Below the pieces are notes generated by a model, which saw only the letters and a program-made list of their open reading frames with translations, searched no databases and was not told the DNA's origin. The position numbers were made by a program, and so were the translations under genes. From the NCBI RefSeq assembly GCF_014837035.1, contig NZ_JACSPS010000002.1:449851-513850 (forward strand): 64,000 nt of DNA. Reading direction: 5' to 3'. The DNA comes from Kaistella pullorum (GTDB taxonomy: Bacteria > Bacteroidota > Bacteroidia > Flavobacteriales > Weeksellaceae). Of this stretch, positions 33,347-42,631 are shown one piece after another (position 1 is the first letter of the stretch; each line of letters opens with the position of its first letter).

Positions 33347-33411
33347 GGTAAGTTTCCGGTTATAATTTGCCGGACTCCGGATTTCAAAAGGTGGCCTCAG
33401 CCTCTGCATTT

Positions 33412-35451
33412 TTAGTTCTGGTCCGGCAGGAAACTGTACTCTTTAGAATAGTGCAGCATCTGCTCCGCAAAGGTTTCCGGATATTGCAACACATAATCAG
33501 TTACATTGCCGGCGCTGTTTTTAACCGGTGTAATATAAGGATTCACAAAACCGCGGTACGGCGCCTCCTTATACTGCGCGTTGCGCGCCAGCACTTCTTT
33601 GTGGATGGTCTGATCTACTTTAACACCGTAATTTTCAACCAGATTTTTAGCGGCATTATAGTCGCCTTCCGATTTAATGCGTTGGGTTTCGCGCAGCAGC
33701 TGCCCGAACAGATCGTGCAGTTTATCGTAGTCGGTAATATTGAAATAGGTCTTACCGTTGCGTGTGATTTTTTCAATTACATTGTCCTCTTTTCCTTTCT
33801 CAAAAACCCACGCGCTTACCCACTGGCGGTTCCGCATGTGCGATTCTTCAATATCGGCGCCGGGTTCCAGCCGCACGAGCTGCATCATAAGCCCGTTGCG
33901 GATATAATTGTCGTATGAGGCCTTACCCACACCTTTCCAGTCATCAGTGAGCCCCAGTTCCTGCAGTTTTGGGTTGTACAGGAAGTACAGACCTACAAGG
34001 TCAGCGCGGCCTTCTTCCATTGTCGAAGCGTAGCTTTTCAGTGTTTCCTTAGGCGTTCCCACACCCGGATTGATCTGACCCGACGCGTGACCTACCACCT
34101 CGTGCAGCGCCGTATGCAGTTTGCTGGAAAGTTCGCCATACTTCTGTGCGAGGCGCAGTTCTTCATCGTCATTCACGAATTCCTTAAGACGTCCCGAACC
34201 GGCTGCTTTATCATACGCGTCGATGATATTTCCGAGTGAAACGGATTTTGAACCGTGTTCAGCACGTATCCAGTCAGCATTAGGAAGGTTCACACCGATT
34301 GGCGTGCTTGGTGATGCATCACCGGATTCCGAGGCTACAATTACCGTCTTATAGCTGACGCCTACCACATTTTTCTTCTTATGTTGTGGCATGAGCGGAG
34401 AGTTGTCTTCAAACCACTGCGCCTGCTTTGAAAGGACTTCCATCTTTTTGGACATGTCGAAATCCTTGATCTGTACCACGCTTTCATAGGAGCCTTTGTG
34501 GCCCAGCGGGTCACTGTATACTTCGATAAATCCGTTGATATAGTCAATGTTCCCTTCAGTGGCATCCACCCACGCTACGTTGTAATCGTCCCAGGTTTTG
34601 AGGTCGCCGGTTTTGTAATATCTGATGAGCAGGTCCAGCGCATTTGCCTGCTTCTGGTTTTCGGCTGCGCCTTTTGCTTTTTCAAGCCAGCCCGTAATCT
34701 GGTCGATGGCTGCGCCGTACATGCCGCCGCTTTTCCACACCTTCTCGGTCAGCTTACCGTTTTCTTTAACGAGTTTGGAGTTGAGTCCTGTTGAAAGCGG
34801 ACGTTGTGGATGCTTGCTTTTCATATTGGAGTAAAAGCGGTCGGCTTCATCAGCGCTGATGCCGTCACCGTAGAAATTAACGGCTGAACCTTCCAATAGT
34901 CCTTTGCTGAGGTCCAGGTTCACTTTTTTGCTGTCCTTATTATTAAAGAGTACATCAGCCACGGCTGTATTCAGCGTAGTATTGGTCTCTTTTAAAAGTT
35001 GATCCAGATAGACGCGGGAAAATGCCGGCTTCATCTTGTCGTTGGAGTAGTGGTGGTGAATACCGTTCGCGAACCAGATGCGTTTAAGATAAATCTCAAA
35101 GTTCTGCCAGTCCTGTGTGGTTTTGTCGCCCTTGTAATTCTGATAAACCTTTTCCAGGGCCCGGCGGATGGTCAGGTTGTTTTTATAGTTCTGGTCCCAG
35201 ATGATATCGCGGCCTGCGTAACCGGCCTGGCTCAGGTAGTACACGTATTCTTTTTCTTTTAAAGTCAGATCATTCCAGCTTGGCACGTCGTACCGCAAAA
35301 CTTCAATGTCTGCAAAACGGTCAATGCTGTTCTGTCCCTTTGGGGTGCTCTGTTCCTGAGGTGCGCTTTCAGCGGCGGCATTCTGTTGTGCCGTGCAGGA
35401 TAATACCAGCATAGCAGCCAGTGCGAGCAGCGTTATTTTGGTTCTGTTCAT
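33412..35451 (-). CDS. Dipeptidyl-peptidase III-like M49 metallopeptidase, lipoprotein
   Basis: The start at 35451 gives 679 residues with a lipoprotein signal (MNRTKITLLALAAMLVLSC). The M49 zinc motif HEVVGH (starting near residue 450) and the second motif EEGRADLVGLYF, about 25 residues later, identify DPP III, which removes dipeptides from peptide N-termini. The lipobox places it on the periplasmic side or the cell surface, unlike cytosolic eukaryotic DPP III. Similar flavobacterial proteins are sometimes labelled dihydrofolate reductase; nothing here supports that. It stands alone between terminators. Confidence 0.9.
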   Translation of the reverse strand: MNRTKITLLALAAMLVLSCTAQQNAAAESAPQEQSTPKGQNSIDRFADIEVLRYDVPSWNDLTLKEKEYVYYLSQAGYAGRDIIWDQNYKNNLTIRRALEKVYQNYKGDKTTQDWQNFEIYLKRIWFANGIHHHYSNDKMKPAFSRVYLDQLLKETNTTLNTAVADVLFNNKDSKKVNLDLSKGLLEGSAVNFYGDGISADEADRFYSNMKSKHPQRPLSTGLNSKLVKENGKLTEKVWKSGGMYGAAIDQITGWLEKAKGAAENQKQANALDLLIRYYKTGDLKTWDDYNVAWVDATEGNIDYINGFIEVYSDPLGHKGSYESVVQIKDFDMSKKMEVLSKQAQWFEDNSPLMPQHKKKNVVGVSYKTVIVASESGDASPSTPIGVNLPNADWIRAEHGSKSVSLGNIIDAYDKAAGSGRLKEFVNDDEELRLAQKYGELSSKLHTALHEVVGHASGQINPGVGTPKETLKSYASTMEEGRADLVGLYFLYNPKLQELGLTDDWKGVGKASYDNYIRNGLMMQLVRLEPGADIEESHMRNRQWVSAWVFEKGKEDNVIEKITRNGKTYFNITDYDKLHDLFGQLLRETQRIKSEGDYNAAKNLVENYGVKVDQTIHKEVLARNAQYKEAPYRGFVNPYITPVKNSAGNVTDYVLQYPETFAEQMLHYSKEYSFLPDQN

Positions 35452-35667
35452 AATTAAATTTTTATTTAAAGTTATAACTATATTTATCCCGATTTTAGAA
35501 GGAAGCGGATAAACAGGACGTAAACCGCCTGTAGTCCCAAAGTAAAAGGAGCGGTCCATCCGTTTCGGGCACAGTGACTTTTTTAAGTTCGCCCCGACAT
35601 AAGCAACAAAATTCGCACCGCAGCATTTGTGCTGCTAATTAATGATTTGTAAAAAATGATCGCAAAA

Positions 35668-35690
35668 AAGCCCCAATCTCTTGGGGCTTT
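35668..35690 (-). terminator. Terminator of typA
   Basis: AAGCCCCAA (35669-35677 region) pairs with TTGGGGCTT (35681-35689). On the minus strand the stem is followed by TTTTTTGCG. It lies 20 bp past the typA stop. Confidence 0.9.
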
Positions 35691-35710
35691 ATCTTTATAT
35701 CTAAAAGGGA

Positions 35711-37516
35711 TTACCCTTTTGCACCTCTTTCAATGCGTTTTCTTTCGTTTTCAGAAAGAATTTTTTTACGCATACGGATGAAGTTTGGTGTTACCTCAAT
35801 AGCTTCGTCGCTCTGGATGTATTCCATACATTCTTCGAGAGAGAAAAGAATTTTTGGCGCGATGCTGCCGTCTTTGTCTTTTCCGGATGCACGCATGTTG
35901 TTCAGCTGCTTGGCTTCAACGATGTTTACAACAAGATCGCCAGGTTTATTCTGCTCTCCGATGATCATACCTTCGTAAATTTCCTCGCCCGGATCAACAA
36001 AGAACTTGCCTCTGTCCTGAAGTTTTGCGATAGAGTATTCGGTAGCCGGTCCCTGAGACTTGCTCACCAATACACCTACGAGTCTTCCGGGAATTGAGCC
36101 TTTGAAAGGCTTGTAATCTACAAAACGGTGTGCCATAATGGCTTCGCCAGCCGTAGCAGTCAACATTTGAGAACGCAGTCCGATCAGGCCTCTTGAAGGA
36201 ATCTCGAATTCCATGTGCTGCATTTCACCTTTGGTTTCCATAATGTGCAGGTCACCTTTGCGTTGCGTCGCCAAGTCGATTACACGTGATGCATATTCTT
36301 CAGGTACGTCAACTACCATAGATTCATAAGGCTCACATTTAACACCGTCAATCTCTCTAAGGATTACCTGTGGCTGACCGATCGTCATTTCGTAACCTTC
36401 TCTTCTCATTGTTTCGATCAATACAGAAAGGTGAAGGATACCACGTCCGAATACCAGGAATGTATTGGCATCTTCAGTTGGTTCAACTCTTAGTGCTAAG
36501 TTTTTCTCCAACTCTTTCATCAACCTTTCTTTCAGGTGATTTGAAGTTACATATTTACCGTCTTTTCCGAAGAAAGGGGAGTTGTTAATCGAGAACGTCA
36601 TGTTCAAAGTAGGCTCATCGATTGCCGTACGTGGCAACGGATCCGGATTCTCAAGATCAACGAATGAATCCCCGATCTGGAATTTATCGAAACCTACGAT
36701 CGCACAGATATCACCTGCTTTAACTTCCTGAACTTTCTTTTTACCAAGACCTTCGAAAACGTAAAGCTCTTTTACTTTTCCTTTGATGATGTTGCCGTCT
36801 TCCTGAGCCAAACCAATCCATTCAGACTCTTTTACAGAACCCTGGGTGATTTTACCGATCGCAATTCTTCCTAAGAAAGAAGAGAAATCGAGTGAAGTGA
36901 TCTGCATTCTCAGCGGACCTTCTTTAGCGTCGGGCGCAGGAACGTGTTCCAAAATACCATCTAATAGTGGGAAAATATTATCAGTCTGTTCCAAAGATGA
37001 ATTGAACCAACCTTGTTTTGATGAACCGTAGAAGGTTGGGAAGTCAAGTTGCTCTTCCGTAGCATTAAGGTTGAAGAACAGGTCAAAAACCTGATCGTGA
37101 ACTTCATCCGGACGGCAGTTTGGCTTATCAACTTTGTTAATTACCACTACCGGTCTCAGACCCAATTCCAAAGCTTTCTGAAGAACGAAACGCGTCTGCG
37201 GCATAGGACCTTCAAAGGCATCTACCAAAAGCAGAACCCCGTCAGCCATTTTCAGTACTCTTTCCACCTCACCACCGAAATCGGCGTGACCAGGCGTATC
37301 GATTACGTTAATCTTGGTGTCTTTATAAGTTACCGAAATGTTTTTTGACAGGATGGTAATTCCACGCTCTCTTTCAAGGTCATTGTTGTCCATGATAAGA
37401 TCACCTGATTCCTGATTTTCGCGGAAAACACTGGTGGCGTGAATGATTTTGTCGACCAGCGTAGTTTTTCCGTGGTCAACGTGCGCAATGATTGCGATAT
37501 TTCTAATGTTTTGCAT
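35711..37516 (-). CDS. typA: Translational GTPase TypA/BipA
   Basis: The start at 37516 gives 601 residues, beginning [21 protein letters not shown] further ATG seven codons up is less likely. G1 AHVDHGKT, the switch ERERGITI, G3 DTPGHADF and G4 NKVDK are intact. Domain II (about 200-300), two alpha/beta domains and the TypA-specific C-terminus (about 490-600) follow. TypA acts on 70S ribosomes and in 50S assembly under stress. Full usual length. Confidence 0.97.
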   Translation of the reverse strand: MQNIRNIAIIAHVDHGKTTLVDKIIHATSVFRENQESGDLIMDNNDLERERGITILSKNISVTYKDTKINVIDTPGHADFGGEVERVLKMADGVLLLVDAFEGPMPQTRFVLQKALELGLRPVVVINKVDKPNCRPDEVHDQVFDLFFNLNATEEQLDFPTFYGSSKQGWFNSSLEQTDNIFPLLDGILEHVPAPDAKEGPLRMQITSLDFSSFLGRIAIGKITQGSVKESEWIGLAQEDGNIIKGKVKELYVFEGLGKKKVQEVKAGDICAIVGFDKFQIGDSFVDLENPDPLPRTAIDEPTLNMTFSINNSPFFGKDGKYVTSNHLKERLMKELEKNLALRVEPTEDANTFLVFGRGILHLSVLIETMRREGYEMTIGQPQVILREIDGVKCEPYESMVVDVPEEYASRVIDLATQRKGDLHIMETKGEMQHMEFEIPSRGLIGLRSQMLTATAGEAIMAHRFVDYKPFKGSIPGRLVGVLVSKSQGPATEYSIAKLQDRGKFFVDPGEEIYEGMIIGEQNKPGDLVVNIVEAKQLNNMRASGKDKDGSIAPKILFSLEECMEYIQSDEAIEVTPNFIRMRKKILSENERKRIERGAKG

Positions 37517-37534
37517 AAACGTTTTTTGACGGTG

Positions 37535-37542
37535 CAAAAGTA
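37535..37542 (-). promoter_or_regulatory. Probable typA -7 box
   Basis: On the minus strand TACTTTTG (TAnnTTTG) lies 18 bp before the typA ATG. No TTG is found 19 bp further up (CAA instead), so only the -7 half is supported. Confidence 0.55.
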
Positions 37543-37660
37543 ATCTTTTTTACCGGATAATTTGTGCAGCGATGAAGAATTATCACAATTTTATACATAA
37601 AATTACAGAAAACTCAAATGCCTGATTATCAATTGCATTTTAAATTTTCCAAAAAGAAAA

Positions 37661-37678
37661 GCGACCCGATAGGGCCGC
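37661..37678 (-). terminator. Terminator of the DUF465 gene
   Basis: GCGACCC pairs with GGGCCGC (one mismatch, loop GATA). On the minus strand it is followed by TTTTCTTTTT. It lies just past the stop of the 77-residue gene. Confidence 0.75.
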
Positions 37679-37706
37679 CATGATAAAATTTGATTTTGAT
37701 AAAAAT

Positions 37707-37940
37707 TTATTGTCTTAGATAGGTGTACAGATTATCTTTCAGGTGAACGCGTTTTTTGCGAAGGTCGGTAAGATGATCATCTGTGGTGTGATTCACTTCA
37801 CCTTCTTCGTAATGCTGAATGAGTGCGTTTACCTCTTCATAATTCACGTACATCTTCTTAAAATTGTCGTCATTCAGCTTCAGCGCCTTGATTTTTGATT
37901 CGAACTCAGGAAACTCGTTGGTTAAAATGTGGTTTTCCAT
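37707..37940 (-). CDS. DUF465 (YdcH-like) small protein
   Basis: 77 residues, all helical: FPEFESKIKALKLNDDNFKK, YEEVNALIQHYEEG, then LTDLRKKRVHLKDNLYTYLR. This fits the DUF465/YdcH family of short coiled-coil proteins with a basic C-terminal helix. Function is unknown. It is single, with a terminator on each side. Confidence 0.85.
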   Translation of the reverse strand: MENHILTNEFPEFESKIKALKLNDDNFKKMYVNYEEVNALIQHYEEGEVNHTTDDHLTDLRKKRVHLKDNLYTYLRQ

Positions 37941-38038
37941 GACTTTAAATTTTAATGATTTTTAATAAACTAAAGTTAAGGAAAAATTATCGCTGACTCC
38001 TTATGAGAATTATCATTTTCAGGTCTAAAAAAACAAAA

Positions 38039-38057
38039 GCCGGAGAAAATCTCCGAC
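38039..38057 (-). terminator. Terminator of the blaI-M56 operon
   Basis: GCCGGAG pairs with CTCCGAC (one mismatch, loop AAAAT). On the minus strand it is followed by TTTTGTTTTTTT. It lies 29 bp past the M56 gene stop. Confidence 0.85.
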
Positions 38058-38085
38058 TTTTTAGCGATCGCTGTTTTAAAGACTG

Positions 38086-39801
38086 CTATTTCTTGCCCGT
38101 AATGTGAATTTCGCCTTTGCCATCCTTCTTATATACGTGCACCGATTCAATATTTTTAGGTTCAATTTTATCCATCTCTGCCTTGGATATCGTCTTTCCG
38201 TCCAGATAGTAGATCACATCCTGTTCTTTACCGCGCAGAAGGTTGGCTTCCGTCGATCTTCGTGCAGCTTCCTCAGCCTTTTGCGTGGCGTCTTTCAGGC
38301 GCTGCTGGAATTCCGGCGAATCAAGTTTGATCTGCATTTCCTTTGCCCGGCGCTCGGCTTCCTGTATGCGCTTTTGAAATTCGGGTGAATTGACTGTCTT
38401 TTCGATGTCCTTTGAACGGCGCTCCATCTGGCGTAACTGCTTTTTAAAGGCCGGAGAGTTTACTTTTTTGTCGATTTCGGCTGCGTGTTTTTCGTAGTCG
38501 CGGATTTTGTTTTTAAAATCTTCAGAATCGTAAAATTTAATTGTCTTGCCCGTCAGTTCTTTTATTCTTGCTGCCATTTGCTCCTGAGTTGCAGTAAAAT
38601 CCTCACTGTTGAGTTTTTCTTTTATTTTGGCGTCCAGTTTTGAAAGCTGCATTTCAAGGTCTTTGAATTCTGCGCTGCTCTCCAGGTTCTTTTCAGTCAG
38701 TTTTTGGATCTGCGCTGATGTCTGCTGCATTTCTGCGCTCAGCTTTTGCACCTGCTCAGACTTCCGCTCCCTGTTTTTCGACCGCAACAGCAATTCATTT
38801 TCAATTTTGTCTACTTTAAGGACAGCCTTCGGGCTAGGTACTTCAGGAACTTCAGGAACTGGAGCCGGTGGCGGCGGTAGGGTATCCCGTGTCATCGCGG
38901 TCACATATTCTTCGATCTGAATGTTGGTTGCCGCGATTTCATGGTTCTTTGCGTTGACAAGATAGAAGAAACAGAGGGCGAAGATTAGGGGCAAAGCTGC
39001 GATGCGACGTGCATAGCTGTATTTGGTCTGTGGTTTTTTAAGCATTGTTAGTCGTTTTTTTAAGTTAGAACTGAGAAACGGACTCGTTGCGGGCAGCGGT
39101 CTTCCGGAAAACCGGCTCGCCAAAAGCATCTGCGCAAATACCTTGGTGTCCGAATTGGTAACGGCTTTTTTATCAGCCAGATATTCGTGGATAAGCGCTA
39201 TTTCGCGCCTGATTAAATGATAGAATGGATTAAACCAGAAAACTGCAACCAGAATTTCAGAGAAAACACGGTCCCAGGAATGTTTCTGCTCAATATGCAC
39301 CATTTCGTGCTTCAGGATTTGGCGTCCGAGGTCAGAAGAAATCGGCAGGGATTCTTTCCAGAAAAGGTTGCGGAAAAATGAAAACGGTGCTTCGGCAATA
39401 TCAGTTTGGTAAAAACTGATGCCTTCAAAACTTTTCTTCGGATAGCGTTTTTTAAAATGCTCAATCCGTACAACGGCAAGTAAAAATCTTAGGAGAAGAC
39501 CGACAGAAACCAGTCCAGCAACAAGAGCACAAATTTGAATATAACCGAAATCATGGCTTAAAGTTTTATTTTCGTTGGCGTACGTTAACTTATTTAATAA
39601 TAGATAAATATCACTGTTTACTTCAACTGTAAAATAAGACAGTTTCAGCAAAGGCAGCAGCAGGCTGATCAACATCGTGCCAAGCAGATAAAACCTGTTG
39701 TAATGATGAAATGTCCTGTCCTTTAAAGACAACTGATAGTACAGAAACATTACACCGGAAGTAAGGATTACTTTGCCGAAATAGAGCAGGAGCGCTTCCA
39801 T
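38086..39801 (-). CDS. M56 family (BlaR1/MecR1-like) membrane metallopeptidase with coiled-coil repeats
   Basis: 571 residues. Four membrane helices in the first 300 residues flank a cytosolic zinc protease site, KHEMVHIEQKHSWD with HExxH, and a downstream EYLADKKA glutamate. BlaR1-type proteins respond to a signal by cleaving, or triggering loss of, the BlaI repressor. There is no penicillin-binding sensor domain. Instead the periplasmic C-terminus (about 310-570) has a proline-rich linker (PPPPAPVPEVPEVP), long coiled coils, four copies of a 23-residue repeat and a closing YYLDGKTISKAEMDKIEP segment. Its start overlaps the blaI stop by 1 bp (TAATG), the classical two-gene arrangement. Confidence 0.9.
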   Translation of the reverse strand: MEALLLYFGKVILTSGVMFLYYQLSLKDRTFHHYNRFYLLGTMLISLLLPLLKLSYFTVEVNSDIYLLLNKLTYANENKTLSHDFGYIQICALVAGLVSVGLLLRFLLAVVRIEHFKKRYPKKSFEGISFYQTDIAEAPFSFFRNLFWKESLPISSDLGRQILKHEMVHIEQKHSWDRVFSEILVAVFWFNPFYHLIRREIALIHEYLADKKAVTNSDTKVFAQMLLASRFSGRPLPATSPFLSSNLKKRLTMLKKPQTKYSYARRIAALPLIFALCFFYLVNAKNHEIAATNIQIEEYVTAMTRDTLPPPPAPVPEVPEVPSPKAVLKVDKIENELLLRSKNRERKSEQVQKLSAEMQQTSAQIQKLTEKNLESSAEFKDLEMQLSKLDAKIKEKLNSEDFTATQEQMAARIKELTGKTIKFYDSEDFKNKIRDYEKHAAEIDKKVNSPAFKKQLRQMERRSKDIEKTVNSPEFQKRIQEAERRAKEMQIKLDSPEFQQRLKDATQKAEEAARRSTEANLLRGKEQDVIYYLDGKTISKAEMDKIEPKNIESVHVYKKDGKGEIHITGKK

Positions 39802-40166
39802 TATTTTTTGTTTTTGATTTCGTCAAGCAGCATCTCAAGATCTTCAACGCTGATTTCATTCTTTTCAACCAGAAAGGAAACCGCGTTGCGGTAAGAACCT
39901 TCGAAATAGTTTTTCACGAGGCTTTTCATTGATTTTCCACTGTATTGCTCGCGGCGTACAAGCGGGAAATATTCGTGCTGACGACCGAAAACGTTGTAAT
40001 CAACAAAAGCTTTTTCTTTTAAAACCTTTAAAATGGTCGATATCGTATTGGTGTGCGGCTTCGGTTCCGGAAACTTTTCGAGGATATCTTTTAGAAAGGC
40101 TTTTTCCAGGTCCCACAAATACTGCATTACCTGTTCTTCGGCTTTGGTGAGTTGCGTAATTTTCAT
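39801..40166 (-). CDS. BlaI/MecI/CopY-family repressor
   Basis: 121 residues. The winged helix-turn-helix has LTKAEEQVMQYLWDLEKAFL, then HTNTISTILKVLKEKAFVDY; the C-terminal dimerisation helices follow (SLVKNYFEGSYRNAVSFLVE). It is a dimeric repressor usually inactivated by its M56 partner, encoded directly downstream. A palindromic operator lies over its own start, so the operon is very likely self-repressed. The target signal in Bacteroidota is not established. Confidence 0.93.
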   Translation of the reverse strand: MKITQLTKAEEQVMQYLWDLEKAFLKDILEKFPEPKPHTNTISTILKVLKEKAFVDYNVFGRQHEYFPLVRREQYSGKSMKSLVKNYFEGSYRNAVSFLVEKNEISVEDLEMLLDEIKNKK

Positions 40167-40187
40167 ATCACTAAATGTTTAGTGATA
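40166..40187 (-). promoter_or_regulatory. BlaI-type operator palindrome
   Basis: Two perfect 10-bp arms, TATCACTAAA and TTTAGTGATA, are separated by TG. The palindrome lies between the -7 box and the start codon, so bound repressor would block the transcription start. A further arm-like TATAGTGATA (9 of 10 matches) lies at 40225-40234, upstream of the -33 element. Confidence 0.85.
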
Positions 40188-40217
40188 CAAATGTAGGAAT
40201 TAATCTCATACATACAA
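40188..40217 (-). promoter_or_regulatory. blaI promoter, TTG-N19-TACATTTG
   Basis: Read on the minus strand, TTG (40217-40215), exactly 19 bp, then TACATTTG (40195-40188). This is the full Bacteroidota primary-sigma consensus with ideal spacing. The leader is very short and overlaps the operator. Confidence 0.85.
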
Positions 40218-40377
40218 CTATTTTTATAGTGATATTAAAATATTTTTGTAATCAATTGGTTTTCAATATTAAATATTTCGCGTTAAAAATTAAAACAAAG
40301 AAAATTTAGCCTGGAAAAGTTCAGGTACAATTATGTGGAAGTGAAAATTTTACCCTTAAAAACATTCACAAAATCAC

Positions 40378-40385
40378 TACCTTTG
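40378..40385 (+). promoter_or_regulatory. Probable ychF promoter
   Basis: TACCTTTG fits TAnnTTTG, with TTA (40356-40358) exactly 19 bp upstream in place of TTG. The start codon is 57 bp downstream. Confidence 0.65.
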
Positions 40386-40441
40386 CGCACTTTAAACAGA
40401 ATATCATTCTGTCTTTATATATTTAAATTCAAACTCATTAT

Positions 40442-41533
40442 ATGAAATGTGGAATCGTAGGTTTGCCGAATGTAGGTAAATCAACCCTTTTTAACTGCCT
40501 CAGCAACGCCAAAGCTCAGTCTGCCAACTATCCTTTCTGTACCATCGAACCCAACTTAGGAACGGTTTCAGTGCCGGATCACCGTCTTTTCGAACTTGAA
40601 AAACTCGTTAATCCTGAGCGCGTACTGCCTGCAGTAGTGGAAATTGTGGACATCGCAGGTCTTGTGAAAGGCGCCAGCAAAGGTGAAGGTCTTGGTAACC
40701 AGTTTTTGGCGAATATCCGCGAGTGCGAAGCGATCATCCACGTTTTAAGATGTTTTGAGAATGGAAATATCGTGCACGTTGAAGGTTCAGTAGACCCGAT
40801 GCGCGATAAAGAAATCATCGACATCGAACTTCAGCTGAAGGATATCGAAACCATTTCAAAAGCCGTTGACAAAGCAAAGAAATTCATCAAGTCCGGTAAG
40901 AAAGAAGATGTCCTGACTTATGAAACGCTTCAGAACCTGCTTAGATTCGTGGAAGACGGCCGGAATGTACGCGAGTTTCCAATGGACGATTTCAGTACAG
41001 ATATCATTGCAGATATTCAGCTTTTAACCAACAAACCGGTTCTTTACGTTTGTAATGTTGATGAAAATTCAATAAAGAACGGCAACGAATGGATCGCTAA
41101 AATCGAAGAGATGGCGAAAAAAGAAAACGCCGAAGTGGTGGTTCTTGCCGCTCAGATCGAAGCTGATATCAACGAACTTGAAACTTTCGAAGAAAGACAG
41201 ATGTTTCTTGAAGAACTCGGCTTAGAAGAACCTGGTGTTAACAGATTGATTAGAAAAGCTTACGACCTCTTGAAACTTCAGACCTATTTCACGGCTGGTG
41301 TGAAAGAAGTGCGCGCCTGGACCATTGGACAGGGCTGGACAGCTCCTCAGGCGGCCGGCGTCATTCACACGGATTTTGAAAAAGGATTTATCCGTGCAGA
41401 AGTAATCGGCTACGAGGATTTCGTGAATTACGGCTCCGAAGCGAAAGTAAAAGAAGCCGGCAAAATGAAAGTGGAAGGCAAAGAGTATATCGTAAAAGAT
41501 GGCGATGTGATGCATTTCAGGTTTAATGTGTAA
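40442..41533 (+). CDS. ychF: YchF/OLA1-type ATPase
   Basis: 363 residues, usual length. The P-loop GLPNVGKSTLF, the DIAGLVKGASKGEGLGNQFL switch segment, the ATP-selective NxxE-type motif region CNVDENS, a coiled helical domain (about 125-200) and the C-terminal TGS domain (AWTIGQGWTAPQAAGVIHTD) are clear. YchF binds ribosomes and prefers ATP over GTP; it is involved in stress responses and translation start. Single gene with its own promoter and terminator. Confidence 0.97.
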   Translation: MKCGIVGLPNVGKSTLFNCLSNAKAQSANYPFCTIEPNLGTVSVPDHRLFELEKLVNPERVLPAVVEIVDIAGLVKGASKGEGLGNQFLANIRECEAIIHVLRCFENGNIVHVEGSVDPMRDKEIIDIELQLKDIETISKAVDKAKKFIKSGKKEDVLTYETLQNLLRFVEDGRNVREFPMDDFSTDIIADIQLLTNKPVLYVCNVDENSIKNGNEWIAKIEEMAKKENAEVVVLAAQIEADINELETFEERQMFLEELGLEEPGVNRLIRKAYDLLKLQTYFTAGVKEVRAWTIGQGWTAPQAAGVIHTDFEKGFIRAEVIGYEDFVNYGSEAKVKEAGKMKVEGKEYIVKDGDVMHFRFNV

Positions 41534-41558
41534 GAATTCATTAGCTGAACATTTATAG

Positions 41559-41589
41559 AGAGTTTACCCCACCAGGTAAACTCTTTTTT
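41559..41589 (+). terminator. Terminator of ychF
   Basis: AGAGTTTACC pairs perfectly with GGTAAACTCT (loop CCACCA), followed by TTTTTG. It lies 26 bp past the ychF stop. Confidence 0.92.
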
Positions 41590-41803
41590 GTTTACACTGG
41601 GTGATTTTAAAACCTCTCATACATTAGGTTCATATTGAACACCGCACATGTGATAAGTTGAATGTTTGAACTTATCTAATTTCTTAAATATGGTTAAACT
41701 ACCTTACATCAATGCTTTACCATTTTATTTAAACTAAATTTGTAAGATAAGCATAGCAAATTACAGCTATTTAGTTTTTATTAATCACTTAAATAATCAG
41801 CAT

Positions 41804-42559
41804 ATGAAAAAGTTAGAAAACAAAGTGGCCATCATTACTGGCGCAGGATCGGGAATCGGAAAAGCAACGGCAATTCTTTTCGCTAAAGAAGGCGCAAAAG
41901 TTGTCGTAAGCGACATCAATGAAGTCAACGGCAGCAAGGTAGTGGACGAAATAAAAAGCAGCGGCGCAGAAGCACTTTTCGTAAAAGCAGATTCATCCAG
42001 CCCTCAAGACAACCAAATATTAGTAGACGAAACTTTGAAAGCATTCGGCAAACTTGATATTGCTATAAACAACGCAGGAATAGGTGGCGAAATCAACAAA
42101 GCGGGCGACATGTCAATCGAAGGCTGGAAGAAAGTCATTGACATCAACCTCTCAGGCGTATTCTACGGCGTGAAATACCAGGCACCGGCGATGGTAGAAA
42201 ACGGGGGCGGAAGCATCATCAATATTGCTTCCATTCTTGGTCAGGCAGGATTTGCGACCTCAAGTGGCTATGTGGCTGCAAAACACGGTGTGGTGGGTCT
42301 TACGAAATCTGCGGCGTGGGAATATGCGAAAGATAAAGTCCGGATCAATGCAGTAGGCCCCGGATTTATTTATAGTGGCATGGTGAATGAGGAGGCGATG
42401 GGCAAAGAAGCGTTGACAATGCTCGAAAATAAACATGCTTTCGGCAGGCTTGGCGAGCCCAAAGAAATCGCCGCAATGTTGCTTTTTCTGGCTTCAGATG
42501 ATGCGTCTTTCATCACAGGGTCCTATTATCCGGTAGATGGCGGCTATCTTGCAGTATAA
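41804..42559 (+). CDS. Short-chain dehydrogenase/reductase (SDR, glucose-dehydrogenase-like)
   Basis: 251 residues of a classical SDR. The cofactor motif TGAGSGIGKA, the acidic residue in VVSDINEVNG that favours NAD, NNAG, the catalytic serine in NIASILG, YVAAK (Tyr/Lys) and the end GSYYPVDGGYLAV are all present. The substrate cannot be predicted. TAAATTTG at 41735-41742 may be its -7 box. The FMN reductase gene follows at 73 bp on the same strand, possibly in one transcript. Confidence 0.9.
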   Translation: MKKLENKVAIITGAGSGIGKATAILFAKEGAKVVVSDINEVNGSKVVDEIKSSGAEALFVKADSSSPQDNQILVDETLKAFGKLDIAINNAGIGGEINKAGDMSIEGWKKVIDINLSGVFYGVKYQAPAMVENGGGSIINIASILGQAGFATSSGYVAAKHGVVGLTKSAAWEYAKDKVRINAVGPGFIYSGMVNEEAMGKEALTMLENKHAFGRLGEPKEIAAMLLFLASDDASFITGSYYPVDGGYLAV

Positions 42560-42631
42560 AAAATTTAAACTTTGAGTTTTAAATTATTCAGAAGTTTAGC
42601 AGAACTCAATCTCAACCTTTAAAACAAAATT

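Noticed and set aside
33412-35451. Dihydrofolate reductase, a label often seen on such flavobacterial proteins
   Set aside because: The protein carries HEVVGH and EEGRADL of M49 dipeptidyl-peptidase III and no DHFR motifs.
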